64,000 nucleotides of DNA from DASVVT01 sp036386415. GTDB lineage: Bacteria; Acidobacteriota; Blastocatellia; Pyrinomonadales; Pyrinomonadaceae. The notes below the pieces were generated by a model. The model was not told the origin of the DNA. It did no database searches and saw only the letters and a list, made by a program, of their open reading frames with translations. The DNA lies in the NCBI GenBank assembly GCA_036386415.1, contig DASVVT010000048.1:1-64000 (forward strand), written 5' to 3'. Numbering within the stretch: position 1 is the first letter of the stretch; each line of letters opens with the position of its first letter. Below, piece by piece: positions 1 to 7,813 of this stretch. The translations under genes were made by a program, and so were the position numbers.

Positions 1-1
1 G

Positions 2-184
2 GTCAATCGCATGTCGGAGATAGACCCTGAGAGGGACACCGTGGTGCATTGCAAGATGGGTGGCCGCAGCGCGAAAGCCATCGAGGCGCTCAAGCGTGCA
101 GGCTTTACGGGTCGCCTCACAAACCTGAAAGGCGGCATCACGGCCTGGTCTAACGACGTTGACCCGAGCGTGCCGAAATACTGA
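2..184 (+). CDS. MoeZ/MoeB-type adenylyltransferase, C-terminal rhodanese domain (partial, 5' end outside window)
   Basis: The frame is open from the window edge and ends at TGA 182-184. The 60 visible residues form the second half of a rhodanese domain: the active-site loop HCKMGGRSAK with its catalytic Cys, then the closing LKGGITAW segment. The tail DVDPSVPKY is typical of adenylyltransferase/sulfurtransferases in which a ThiF/MoeB domain is fused to rhodanese. Such enzymes activate and thiolate sulfur-carrier proteins (MoaD or ThiS type) for molybdopterin or thiamine synthesis. The adenylation domain is not visible, so a stand-alone rhodanese cannot be excluded. A strong terminator follows 24 bp after the stop. 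Confidence 0.7.
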   Translation, partial: VNRMSEIDPERDTVVHCKMGGRSAKAIEALKRAGFTGRLTNLKGGITAWSNDVDPSVPKY

Positions 185-207
185 GCCAGTCATCAGGAGT
201 TGAAGAA

Positions 208-246
208 AGGCGTTGACACTCACCGAAGCGAGGTCAACGCCTTTTT
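208..246 (+). terminator. Rho-independent terminator
   Basis: A perfect 10-bp stem (AGGCGTTGAC at 208-217 with GTCAACGCCT at 233-242) has a 15-nt loop and runs into TTTTT. It lies just after the rhodanese-domain gene and reads rightwards. Confidence 0.85.
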
Positions 247-287
247 CATTTGTACGCCGCTCTCTCTTTATTTCTCTCGCGCGCGCC

Positions 288-617
288 TTACTTGTTTATT
301 CCTTCAAGCTGGACGAAGCGGCTCAGCTTCGTAATGACCATGCCTTTACTGACGGTCGTGCGGCACGACAGCGCGGGTTTGTCGCTGGCCTCCGTCTCGC
401 CTTCGTTGTGATACCAGATTTGGCAGTTCGTGCATTCACCGTTCCAGCAGAAATCTCCATAGGAGATTGTCTCGATGGAGAGATACTGGAAACAACGCAG
501 CAAGCGGTTGTTCTCCGGTACTTCGACACGTCTGCCGAGAATCTCTATGGCAATAAGTTTTTCGTACGGGTCTAACAGATCGCTGTCTATCATCTGGGCT
601 TTCAGCGCTCCACTCAC
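288..617 (-). CDS. 2Fe-2S ferredoxin-like protein
   Basis: 109 residues. Four Cys (C57, C62, C65, C85) are spaced CX4CX2CX19C within FCWNGECTNC and LSCRT, the plant-type 2Fe-2S pattern in the usual beta-grasp context. The protein has no signal peptide, so it is likely a cytoplasmic electron carrier or a small subunit. The longest frame starts at GTG 617, after a GAAGAG at suitable distance. An ATG at 593 is an alternative that removes eight residues. The gene stands alone and converges on the terminator of the upstream gene. No redox partner lies next to it. Confidence 0.65.
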   Translation of the reverse strand: MSGALKAQMIDSDLLDPYEKLIAIEILGRRVEVPENNRLLRCFQYLSIETISYGDFCWNGECTNCQIWYHNEGETEASDKPALSCRTTVSKGMVITKLSRFVQLEGINK

Positions 618-710
618 TCGTGGCTCTTCATGTGCGGAGAGTATAACCTTAAAAAGCGGGAAGAACGAAAGGAATTTGGTAATGTCTCAAGCAGGAGAGT
701 TATGTTTTCT

Positions 711-798
711 GCGCCCTCCAGTGAATAACCTTTGCGCCCTTTGCGTTTAAGTGAAGATTTAACCGCAGAGTACGCAAAGGTTGTTCGATGGAGGGCGC
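711..798. repeat. Long intergenic palindrome, TTTGCG family, copy 1
   Basis: GCGCCCTCCA (711-720) pairs with TGGAGGGCGC (789-798). The inner arms carry CCTTTGCG...CGCAAAGG. It is one of five copies in the window (also 9783, 24721, 48774 and 62249) and occupies most of the gene-free stretch 618-913. Confidence 0.75.
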
Positions 799-913
799 AA
801 AGGAGATGATCTCTTCCTTAACTGAGCCATGACTAGGAATTTAAACGAGGATCGGCCTCGCTCCTTTTCTCGCCCCGATGGCGCTGCTAAACTACCAGGC
901 GGGAGGTAATCAG

Positions 914-1150
914 ATGGCAATAGTTATCTACGTCAAGCCTGACTGTCCGTACTGCCAGCAGGCACGCGACCACTATAATTCGGAGGGCATCTCGTTTACG
1001 GAATACGACGCGCAGAATGATCGCCAGCGACGCGCAGAGATGCTCTCTTACTCTGACGGTGATCCGACCGTGCCCTGCATCGTCGAGGACGGCGAGTATG
1101 TAGGCTCCGGCTGGGGCACGCCGCCACGTGGTTGAACCGTGCACGACTAG
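914..1150 (+). CDS. Glutaredoxin-like protein, candidate selenoprotein (UGA at 1133-1135)
   Basis: ATG 914 has an ideal GGGAGG 8 nt upstream. A frame beginning at 878 is longer but has no such site. The thioredoxin-fold start reads MAIVIYVKPDCPYCQQ, with the redox pair C11/C14, and a VPCIVEDG strand contains the usual cis-Pro. Conventionally the protein ends after 73 residues at GWGTPPRG. The TGA there is followed by four sense codons (T, V, H, D) and TAG at 1148-1150. A perfect 6-bp hairpin with a 5-nt loop begins right after that TAG. Small glutaredoxin relatives with a C-terminal selenocysteine are known (from memory, called Uxx-star proteins). Reading this UGA as Sec74 is inference; plain termination at 1135 is the alternative. 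Confidence 0.6.
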
Positions 1151-1167
1151 ATCAGCCGTGTGCTGAT
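1151..1167 (+). promoter_or_regulatory. Candidate bacterial SECIS hairpin
   Basis: ATCAGC (1151-1156) pairs perfectly with GCTGAT (1162-1167) around the loop CGTGT. The loop starts 21 nt after the UGA and has G as its second base. Both fit the usual bacterial SECIS rules (apical loop about 16-37 nt after UGA, G in the first two loop bases). No U-tract follows, so it is a poor terminator. Confidence 0.45.
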
Positions 1168-1171
1168 AAAA

Positions 1172-1294
1172 ATTTGTCAGTGGTCAGTAGTCCGTTGTCC
1201 GTCGTTCGCTTCGTTAAGCTTGATCTTTAATCTTCAGGCAGCAAGCCTGCGAGAGCACATACGACGGATAACTGACCACGGACTACTGACAAAT
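1172..1294. repeat. Long palindrome, GTCAGTAG family, with shared hairpin core
   Basis: The outer arms ATTTGTCAG and CTGACAAAT enclose GTCAGTAGTCCG-like arms. The middle (about 1228-1256) holds TCTTCAGGCAGCAAGCCTG, which recurs in inverted orientation inside the palindrome at 37491-37600. It lies just upstream of the kinase gene. Confidence 0.75.
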
Positions 1295-1310
1295 CCTTAT
1301 CTTTGATAGA

Positions 1311-3788
1311 ATGTGGCCTCACATGATCGGCTCAATGCTCCACAATTATCGTATTCTGGAAAAGCTTGGCGCAGGCGGGCAGGGCACAGTTTACAAAGCC
1401 GTTGATACGAAACTCGGACGTACCGTTGTCATTAAAGTTCTACCGCCTGAGCTGACCGTCAAAGAAGCCAACCTCAAGCGCTTCGAGCGTGAAGCACGTC
1501 TCGCCTCTGCCCTGGATCATCCGAACATCTGCACCATCTTCGATCTGAATGAAGCCGGAGGCGTGCACTACATCGCCATGCAGTATGTGCAAGGGCGCAA
1601 TGTGCGTCAGCTCGTGGCGGGTCGCCCGCTGGAGTTGCGCAGCGCCCTCCTGATCTGCATACAGGTCTCGGATGCGCTGGCTGCGGCGCACGCGCGCGGC
1701 ATCATCCACCGCGACATTAAAGCGGGCAACGTGATGGTCACGGACGCCGGGCAGGTGAAGGTGCTGGACTTCGGACTCGCCAAGCTTCTCGACCCAGACG
1801 CGGCACACTACGGAAGCATACACCACACGGAGTTGACGGAGATCGGCGTGCCCTACGGGACGGCGACCTATGCCGCGCCGGAGCAGGCGCGAGGAGACCG
1901 CGTCGATCACCGCGCGGATATTTTCTCCACCGGCGTGCTGCTCTACGAGATGCTGACGGGAACGTGGCCCTTCCACGGCAAGACCAGTATAGACGTGCGC
2001 CATGCAGTGCTTCACGACCATCCCCTGCCGCTCGCGGAAGCGCGCCCCGGTCAGACGCCGCCGCGCCTACAGCAGATTCTGGATCGGACGCTTGCCAAAG
2101 ACCCGCGTGACCGTTATCAGAAGATCGAAGATTTTCGCGACGAGCTGAAGAGCGTCCTGCGCGAGATCAGCGCCGTTGGCACAGACTCCTCTCAAATTAT
2201 AGACGAGAGCATGATGCCGGTCGCACCGCGTCATATCTCCAGCCCGAGCCCTATGGCGCGCGCTCTGCGCTGGCTGCGCAATATCACCAGCACAGAGCCG
2301 GTCACGTCCACGCCCATGCGCGCTTCGCAGACATCGCAGCCGCAGGAAGGCCACGAGACGCCCCTGACGAGCACAGGCGATCAGCCGCATAAGAGCGTCG
2401 CCATCCTGCCCTTCAGAAATCTGAGCAACGACGAGGCTGCCAGCTTCTACGAGTTTGCGCTCGCCGACGCGGTGATTACGGAGCTAGCCCAGTTGCGCTC
2501 GCTCGTCGTGCGCCCGTCCTCTTTAATCTCAAAGTATCAGGGAATCACGGAAGACCCGCGCGAGATCGGACGCGAGCTGAGCGTCAACGCTGTCCTGGCG
2601 GCCAGCTTCATCAAGGCGGGCGAGCGATTCCGCGTCACAGCCCAACTGATCGACGTGGCGGGCGGCGACATACTGTGGAGCGACCGCGTAGATGTCGCGG
2701 CGGGCGACATCATCACCGTGCAGGACACCATCGCGCAACGCATCGTCGACGGCCTGCGCATAGAGTTGTCGCCAGCCGAATTGGGGCAACTGGCGCGTCC
2801 CGTGACCGTCAACCCGGAAGCGTACGAGGAGAACCTGCGTGGGCGCGACGACTTCGCGCGCTTCGTCAATCGCACGCTCGCCCAGCAGGATATAGCCGAC
2901 GCGATCCAGCATTTCCGCCGTGCGACGGAGCTTGACCCGACCTATGCGCTCGCCCATTCGGGACTCGGCGTCTGTTACGCCAACCGTGTCTTCAAAGGCT
3001 TCGGCGATACGGAGGACTATGCGCGCGCCGAAGAGGCTTTGAAGGCCGCGCTCAAGCTCGACCCACAGCTCGTCGAAGCGCGCCTCCACATGGTCTACAT
3101 CTATCTTGAGCGCGGCGAGAAAACACGCGCGCGCGCAGAGGTTGAGCGCCTGCGCCGCGAAGCGCCGAACGATCCGGCTGTGCATCGCGTGGCCGCGAAC
3201 ATCTATCGTCTGGACGGCGAATATGACCGCACCTTGCGCGCCTATGATCGCCTGGTGCGTCTCAATCCGGCTGAGCGCGTCGTCGCGCTCTATAACCGCG
3301 CTCGCGTCTTCGCCTATCAGGGGCGCTTTGACGAGGCGATGCGCGAGCTGGATCAGGCGATTGCCATTGAGCCCGACCACCCGTACGTCAAGACTTTTCT
3401 GGCGCGCGTGCTCTACTATCGTGGAGAGCTGGAGGAGGCGGCCAATTTGATCCGGCAGGTTCTCGAACACAATCCGGGACAGGACGGGATTCGCCCGATC
3501 CTCGCCATGTGCCTGAGCCGCCAGGGTCATCACGAGGAGGCGCGCGCCCAGTTGACAGAGCGCGCGCAGCAGGTCGCCGCCGCCGATCACGACATAGCGT
3601 ACTGGGTGGCTTCAGTCTACGCGCTCGAAGGCGAGCACGACCTGGCGTTCAAATGGTTGGAGCGTGCGATCAGTCTGGGCAACGAGAACCGCGCCTGGTT
3701 CGAATTTGATCCTAACTGGGAGCAGCTTCGTGACGATCCTCGCTTTAAGGAGTTGATGCAAAGAATCGACACGTCACGTCGCGCTTGA
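1311..3788 (+). CDS. Serine/threonine protein kinase with TolB-like and TPR regions
   Basis: 825 residues. The kinase domain spans about 13-285: glycine loop LGAGGQGTVYKA (19-30), ATP-anchoring K42, catalytic HRDIKAGN (H133-D135), DFG at 153-155, and APEQ in the P+1 region. About 365-490 (from SVAILPFRNLS) resembles the TolB/FlgO-like domain often found in kinases and cyclases of this phylum. About 510-800 is a run of TPR repeats. No membrane helix is visible, so it is probably a cytosolic signalling kinase with a protein-interaction tail. A metallophosphatase gene starts 16 bp downstream, suggesting a co-transcribed writer/eraser pair. Starts at 1323 or 1335 are also possible because the first ATG has no clear ribosome binding site. 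Confidence 0.9.
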   Translation: MWPHMIGSMLHNYRILEKLGAGGQGTVYKAVDTKLGRTVVIKVLPPELTVKEANLKRFEREARLASALDHPNICTIFDLNEAGGVHYIAMQYVQGRNVRQLVAGRPLELRSALLICIQVSDALAAAHARGIIHRDIKAGNVMVTDAGQVKVLDFGLAKLLDPDAAHYGSIHHTELTEIGVPYGTATYAAPEQARGDRVDHRADIFSTGVLLYEMLTGTWPFHGKTSIDVRHAVLHDHPLPLAEARPGQTPPRLQQILDRTLAKDPRDRYQKIEDFRDELKSVLREISAVGTDSSQIIDESMMPVAPRHISSPSPMARALRWLRNITSTEPVTSTPMRASQTSQPQEGHETPLTSTGDQPHKSVAILPFRNLSNDEAASFYEFALADAVITELAQLRSLVVRPSSLISKYQGITEDPREIGRELSVNAVLAASFIKAGERFRVTAQLIDVAGGDILWSDRVDVAAGDIITVQDTIAQRIVDGLRIELSPAELGQLARPVTVNPEAYEENLRGRDDFARFVNRTLAQQDIADAIQHFRRATELDPTYALAHSGLGVCYANRVFKGFGDTEDYARAEEALKAALKLDPQLVEARLHMVYIYLERGEKTRARAEVERLRREAPNDPAVHRVAANIYRLDGEYDRTLRAYDRLVRLNPAERVVALYNRARVFAYQGRFDEAMRELDQAIAIEPDHPYVKTFLARVLYYRGELEEAANLIRQVLEHNPGQDGIRPILAMCLSRQGHHEEARAQLTERAQQVAAADHDIAYWVASVYALEGEHDLAFKWLERAISLGNENRAWFEFDPNWEQLRDDPRFKELMQRIDTSRRA

Positions 3789-3804
3789 AGGGCAACAAGA
3801 GGGG

Positions 3805-4611
3805 ATGAAGACCTTCGTCATCGGGGACATTCATGCGCGTCGCGCACAGCTTCGGAATTTGCTGGAGATGCTGCCGCGCGATGGGGCTTCGGATACGCTC
3901 GTCTTTCTGGGCGACCTGATAGACCGTGGGGCGGATGCGCCCGGTGTCGTCTCCGACGTGCTCGAACTGAAGCGCGAGAATCCTGAGCGCGTCATCTGTT
4001 TGCGCGGCAATCACGAACAGATGATGCTGGACTTTCTGGATGAAGGCGCGAGCATCTGGTTGTCGCCCGTGACGGGCGGCGAGCGCACCTACGAGCAATA
4101 CACAGGATGCAGGCTCTTGATCCAATCAGAAAAGGATTTCGAAGAAGCGCGCATGAAGACTGCCGCCTCTGTCCCCGCAGAGCACCTGGAATTCTTCAGG
4201 CAGATGCCGCTCTATCACGAGGACGACTACGCGCTCTACGTTCACGCCGGACTTGATCGCGGCAAGCACCCGCGCGAGACCGAAGCCCACTGTCTCTTAT
4301 GGTCGCGCGACATGGAGTTTTTCAAGAACTATACGGGCAAGCCCTGTCTGTTCGGCCATACGCCGACAGCCTTTCTTCCTTTACGCGGACGATTGGGGCG
4401 ACACGGTATCTACATCTCCCATAGCGCCATCGGTCTCGACACGGGCTACAGCCAACAGTCGCCGCTGAGTTGCCTGCAACTGCCTGAATTCATCCTCTAT
4501 CAAACGTTCAGCAGCGGGCAACGTACAACGCACCACATCAAATCATTCATCCCAGAATCGTTGCGCGCCATACGCAGAGCCGGAAGCAGCAGCAGCAACG
4601 ACAAGCAATAA
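3805..4611 (+). CDS. PPP-family serine/threonine protein phosphatase
   Basis: 268 residues. The three metal-binding signatures of the PPP phosphatase family are present in order near the N terminus: GDIHAR, GDLIDRG and RGNHEQ. Later His residues occur in YVHAGLD and FGHT. The family hydrolyses phosphoserine and phosphothreonine using a two-metal centre. It has no signal peptide. It directly follows the kinase gene, so it plausibly reverses that kinase's output; this is inference from context. Diadenosine tetraphosphatase-like activity is the main alternative, since small bacterial PPP enzymes overlap in sequence. Confidence 0.85.
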   Translation: MKTFVIGDIHARRAQLRNLLEMLPRDGASDTLVFLGDLIDRGADAPGVVSDVLELKRENPERVICLRGNHEQMMLDFLDEGASIWLSPVTGGERTYEQYTGCRLLIQSEKDFEEARMKTAASVPAEHLEFFRQMPLYHEDDYALYVHAGLDRGKHPRETEAHCLLWSRDMEFFKNYTGKPCLFGHTPTAFLPLRGRLGRHGIYISHSAIGLDTGYSQQSPLSCLQLPEFILYQTFSSGQRTTHHIKSFIPESLRAIRRAGSSSSNDKQ

Positions 4612-4643
4612 TCGGACTCGAAGCAATCGGGAGAAAGTTTAAG

Positions 4644-5156
4644 ATGAGCTACATCAATGCCGGGAGATTTCTTTTCGCCGCTCTCTTCGCCTGCGGCCTG
4701 TTTGCCGTGACCTTGCCTGTCGAGGCGCAAAAACGTGTCACGCCTCCGACCAGAGAAGATGATGGACAAACGGGCGGGCGCGCCAGAGGGCAGCGTCGGA
4801 TTGCGCCGCCCGCCGGTCTGGATTGCGACGCCGACCATGTAACCTCCTTCACCGGCAGGGTGCTCTCCTATTCACGCCGCGCGGGTCAAATCTCCATCCG
4901 CATCCGAACAGATGAAGCGACCACGGAGAACTTCACCATCTCTTATGCGCAGGCTCAAGAGCTGGCGAAGCGATTCAAGCTGAACGGCCAGTCGCTCGGG
5001 CAGGATGAGTTGGCGAAGATCGAATCCCGCTGGAAACGCGAGAAGCGGAACGTGCGCGCTACGGTCTGGGCTTGTTATGACAAGGACTGGCGCACTCCGT
5101 CCGCCGTGCTCATAGACTGGCATATCGGTAAGCCCAAGCCGCCGGAGACCCTCTGA
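4644..5156 (+). CDS. Secreted protein of unknown function
   Basis: 170 residues. The N terminus is a clear signal peptide (RFLFAALFACGLFAVTLP, cleavage probably after VEA). A basic low-complexity stretch of about 30 residues follows, then a small alpha/beta domain with CDADHVTSFTGRVLSYSRR and a late Cys (WACYDKDWR) that may form a disulfide with the earlier one. I do not recognise the family. It lies 32 bp after the phosphatase and reads in the same direction, so it is probably the last gene of the kinase/phosphatase operon. A perfect palindrome after it marks the operon end. Confidence 0.6.
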   Translation: MSYINAGRFLFAALFACGLFAVTLPVEAQKRVTPPTREDDGQTGGRARGQRRIAPPAGLDCDADHVTSFTGRVLSYSRRAGQISIRIRTDEATTENFTISYAQAQELAKRFKLNGQSLGQDELAKIESRWKREKRNVRATVWACYDKDWRTPSAVLIDWHIGKPKPPETL

Positions 5157-5165
5157 AGAAAAAAA

Positions 5166-5201
5166 GTGGTCAGTAGAAGCGACGTCGCTTCTACTGACCA
5201 C
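5166..5201. terminator. Perfect 36-nt palindrome between convergent genes
   Basis: GTGGTCAGTAGAAGCGAC (5166-5183) is directly followed by its exact reverse complement (5184-5201). It lies between convergent genes, with an A-run on its left, which reads as a U-run for leftward transcripts. It shares the GTCAGTAG word with the larger palindromes. A bidirectional terminator is the likely role. Confidence 0.6.
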
Positions 5202-5234
5202 CGGCCACTGACCTTTATCTATCTTTACACTTCC

Positions 5235-6158
5235 TTACAGTCCGCGATATTGAAGCGTCATCGAATCGGCGCGTGCGCCCTGTCCTGCCGTAAACTTGAA
5301 CATGCAGGAATCGTAGGTGTAGTCCATGAAGTTCTCGATTGGGTCGAGACCAGCCTTGTTCTTGCAGGTGTCGCGCCCAGTCGGGCAGCCGGAAGCATAA
5401 CTGCGCTCCGCCGGTGTGTCGCTGACGAAGTCGCCACTGCCGTTACACCCGCCTTGGAAGGTGTGATAGAGGCCGACCCAGTGGCCGACTTCGTGCGTTC
5501 CCGTGTCGCCCTGGTTGTAGTTCGTCGTCGATCCACCCGGCAAACTGGAATAGAGGCAAACCACGCCGTCCATCAAGGGATCGCTGGCGTAGTTCCAAGG
5601 GAAGGTCGCCCAGCCGAGCAGCCCTCCGCCCATGCCGTTCGTGTAGAAGTTCAAATCAGCCGCGCCACCCATGTGCAGCGCCGTCTTCATCTGCCTTTCG
5701 GCAGTCGTACCATCGGTCGCGGTAAACCACGTATTGTTGGCCGTGCGATCCGTGGCGACGAGAGTAAATCTGTAGATGGTGTTAGCGCCGCCCGTCGCGC
5801 CGCTATAGGAATTGTTCATCACGTTTATCTGGTTGGCGATTTGCGTGTCCGAGACGTTCCCCGCGCCTGAGGTGTTAGTGATAACGTGAAAGTAGACGTT
5901 GACGTTGACAGTGCCGGTTCTTTCCGCATCGCCGCCCTGAGCCTTGCGGTTGGCAGTGAACCGCGCGTGGGCGTCTTCGATTAAGCGTGCCGTTTGCGCA
6001 TCCGGGTGCTTGGTGCCGCACCTCAATTCTTGCTGCACCGATCTCTCATTATCATCGGCTGCGTTGGCCTGTGATGAATTATGTCTGGCGAAGCCGCTGA
6101 AGACCATTGTGAGTGCGAGAACGCCGATAAACAGCGAGGTTACTAGCTTGCGATTCAT
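5235..6158 (-). CDS. Secreted M43 (pappalysin-type) zinc metallopeptidase, paralogue 1
   Basis: 307 residues with a start after GGAGG. The signal peptide is in MNRKLVTSLFIGVLALTMVF. The zinc site is the long metzincin motif HEVGHWVGLYH, followed by the Met-turn NFMDYTYD. Paired Cys (GCNGSGD, GCPTGRDTC) match cytophagalysin/pappalysin enzymes. A pro-region of about 100 residues precedes the domain. It probably degrades extracellular protein. It is the downstream member of three tandem paralogues on the same strand, each separated by hairpins, so the copies may be transcribed independently. Confidence 0.9.
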   Translation of the reverse strand: MNRKLVTSLFIGVLALTMVFSGFARHNSSQANAADDNERSVQQELRCGTKHPDAQTARLIEDAHARFTANRKAQGGDAERTGTVNVNVYFHVITNTSGAGNVSDTQIANQINVMNNSYSGATGGANTIYRFTLVATDRTANNTWFTATDGTTAERQMKTALHMGGAADLNFYTNGMGGGLLGWATFPWNYASDPLMDGVVCLYSSLPGGSTTNYNQGDTGTHEVGHWVGLYHTFQGGCNGSGDFVSDTPAERSYASGCPTGRDTCKNKAGLDPIENFMDYTYDSCMFKFTAGQGARADSMTLQYRGL

Positions 6159-6693
6159 TCAATATCCTCCGAAGTTGTTTAGCCCTTAGTTGAGTAAGGG
6201 GATACCCTTGGTTTTTTACGAGAGCGCGTTCGCGCTCCCGCGCGAGTGCGGCATCCAGCCTCTTAGGATGCCGGACAGATATTTGAACACCGGTTCGCTC
6301 TTGATGAGCAAAACGTATCAAAACACTCAAGCGGACTTGTTTACATTCTGGGCAAGCTATCGGAACGGCTGTGTGGGCAACCGGCTGCCGCAGTAGGAGG
6401 TGCAGCAACAGTCGAAACTTATTACAGGATTGGGAACGACTTGTCAACCAATCAGGGCCAATGAGCCATTTAAGTCAAAGAACGAAAAGAGAAGTCGCTC
6501 CTGTAAAACGTCTTGCTATCAAGGCTGAGCCAGAGACGTTTGGCGTCTCTGGCTCAGCCCACTGTCGATTCGGATTCAGTTCTTCTCAAGCGCGCGCTTT
6601 CCAATGAGCAGACCATTGGAGCTAGAGCAGGGGAGCGCTTCTCTTTAACGCACCCCTGCTTGAAATGTAAGCGGTACGATCATACCCGGAAGG
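6159..6693. other. Gene-free stretch between M43 paralogues 1 and 2
   Basis: I see no gene on either strand. The stretch holds several hairpins: an 8-bp stem at 6626-6660 just past the stop of paralogue 2, a 16-bp stem at 6523-6559, and a smaller CGGCATCC...GGATGCCG stem near 6250-6276. The last would be in the leader of paralogue 1. No canonical promoter stands out. Confidence 0.5.
6523..6559 (-). terminator. 16-bp perfect hairpin downstream of M43 paralogue 2
   Basis: GGCTGAGCCAGAGACG (6523-6538) pairs with 6544-6559 around a 5-nt loop. It lies 135 bp past the stop of the leftward gene. The U-tract is missing, so it may protect a 3' end rather than terminate transcription. Confidence 0.5.
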
Positions 6694-7704
6694 CTATTGT
6701 GCGCGATATTGAGCGTACATATCCCCCATGCGGACGCTTTGGCCTGCGGTGAATGCCCACATGCATGGATCATCCGTGTAGTCCATGAAGTTCTCCGTCG
6801 GGTCAAGGCCGGGATACTTGCTGGTGGTGCAGGTATCACGATTCACAGGGCAGCCGAACGCCGGGGAGCGTTCAGCCGGGGTGTCGGCTATATAGTCGTT
6901 GCCGGTCGAGCAGCCGTTCTGGAAGGTGTGATAAAGGCCGAGCCAGTGGCCGACCTCATGTGTTCCCGTGTCGCCTTCGTTGTAGGGTACTGTCGAACCG
7001 CCCGGCAAACTGGAAAAGAGGCAGACCACGCCGTCCAGTTCCGGCTTGCTGTGATAGCTCCACGGGAAGGTAGCCCAGCCGAGAAGACTGCTGCCGAGGT
7101 TGGCCGTGTAGAAGTTGAGCGCGTTCGCGCCGCCTGTACGCAGCGCCGCCTTGGCGTCGCGCTCTTCGATTGAGCCGTAGCCCATGTTGTACCACACGGC
7201 GTTGGTCGTGCGTGTGACTCCGGCCAGGATGAACCTGAAGCCGGTCGAAGCGCCGCCCGTCGCGCCGCCATAAGAGCGGTTCAGGACATCGACCTGGCGT
7301 TGGAGCATCGTGGTGGGCACATCACCGTTCGAGATGCCCGCGCCTTTGTTGATGACGTGGAAATAGACCGGGATGGTGACGGTGCTCGAAGCGGCTGCGC
7401 TCACCTCGCCAGACTTGGCGCTGCGATTCGCCTTAAAGCGTTCGAGCGAGTCCTGTATCTCTTTCGCCTTGATCGAGTCGGGGTGTTTGGTCGAACAACG
7501 ACCGCCGCTGTCTATGAACGCCTGTTTGTCTCGCCACGTCTTGCCGTTAAAACGAAATGGCACGTTGTCGCCGCCATCCGATTGCGCACCGCTACGGGCG
7601 ACCGCCCCATTCTGCGCACGAGCATGGTCGAGAGGGCTACGGGTTAGAACAACTGCGAGGCCGAGCGCCAGAAGCGCTCCGAGAGCAATGAACTTTCGTC
7701 TCAT
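6694..7704 (-). CDS. Secreted M43 zinc metallopeptidase, paralogue 2
   Basis: 336 residues when started at ATG 7704, which has GGAG upstream and opens a signal peptide (RKFIALGALLALGLAVVL). The frame runs on to 8145, but that part is antiparallel to no gene of its own and lies over the coding region of the next paralogue in another frame, so I excluded it. The catalytic motif is HEVGHWLGLYH and the Met-turn is NFMDYTDD. It is close to the two neighbouring copies through the catalytic half and diverges mainly in the pro-region, as expected of tandem duplication. It probably digests extracellular protein. Confidence 0.9.
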   Translation of the reverse strand: MRRKFIALGALLALGLAVVLTRSPLDHARAQNGAVARSGAQSDGGDNVPFRFNGKTWRDKQAFIDSGGRCSTKHPDSIKAKEIQDSLERFKANRSAKSGEVSAAASSTVTIPVYFHVINKGAGISNGDVPTTMLQRQVDVLNRSYGGATGGASTGFRFILAGVTRTTNAVWYNMGYGSIEERDAKAALRTGGANALNFYTANLGSSLLGWATFPWSYHSKPELDGVVCLFSSLPGGSTVPYNEGDTGTHEVGHWLGLYHTFQNGCSTGNDYIADTPAERSPAFGCPVNRDTCTTSKYPGLDPTENFMDYTDDPCMWAFTAGQSVRMGDMYAQYRAQ

Positions 7705-7743
7705 TTGATTCTCCTTCGAAGAGCAGACGGAACAGGTCTTGAG

Positions 7744-7790
7744 TTGAGTCTCCTGTCCCGCGTCTGACGAGAGCGGGACAGGAGACTCAA
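7744..7790 (-). terminator. 18-bp perfect hairpin between M43 paralogues 2 and 3
   Basis: The 18-nt arm starting TTGAGTCTCC (7744-7761) pairs perfectly with 7773-7790 around an 11-nt loop. It lies between the stop of paralogue 3 and the start of paralogue 2. It probably separates the two transcripts or shields a processed end. Confidence 0.65.
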
Positions 7791-7813
7791 GCCACGGTTG
7801 AATGATTCGAGAC

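Noticed and set aside
1151..1167. Hairpin after the glutaredoxin gene as a plain terminator
   Set aside because: No U-tract follows (the next bases are AAAAATTTG), and its distance from the UGA suits a SECIS better. It is not fully excluded.
2529..3590. 353-residue leftward frame within the kinase gene
   Set aside because: Shadow of a well-supported kinase/TPR gene; no recognisable motifs.
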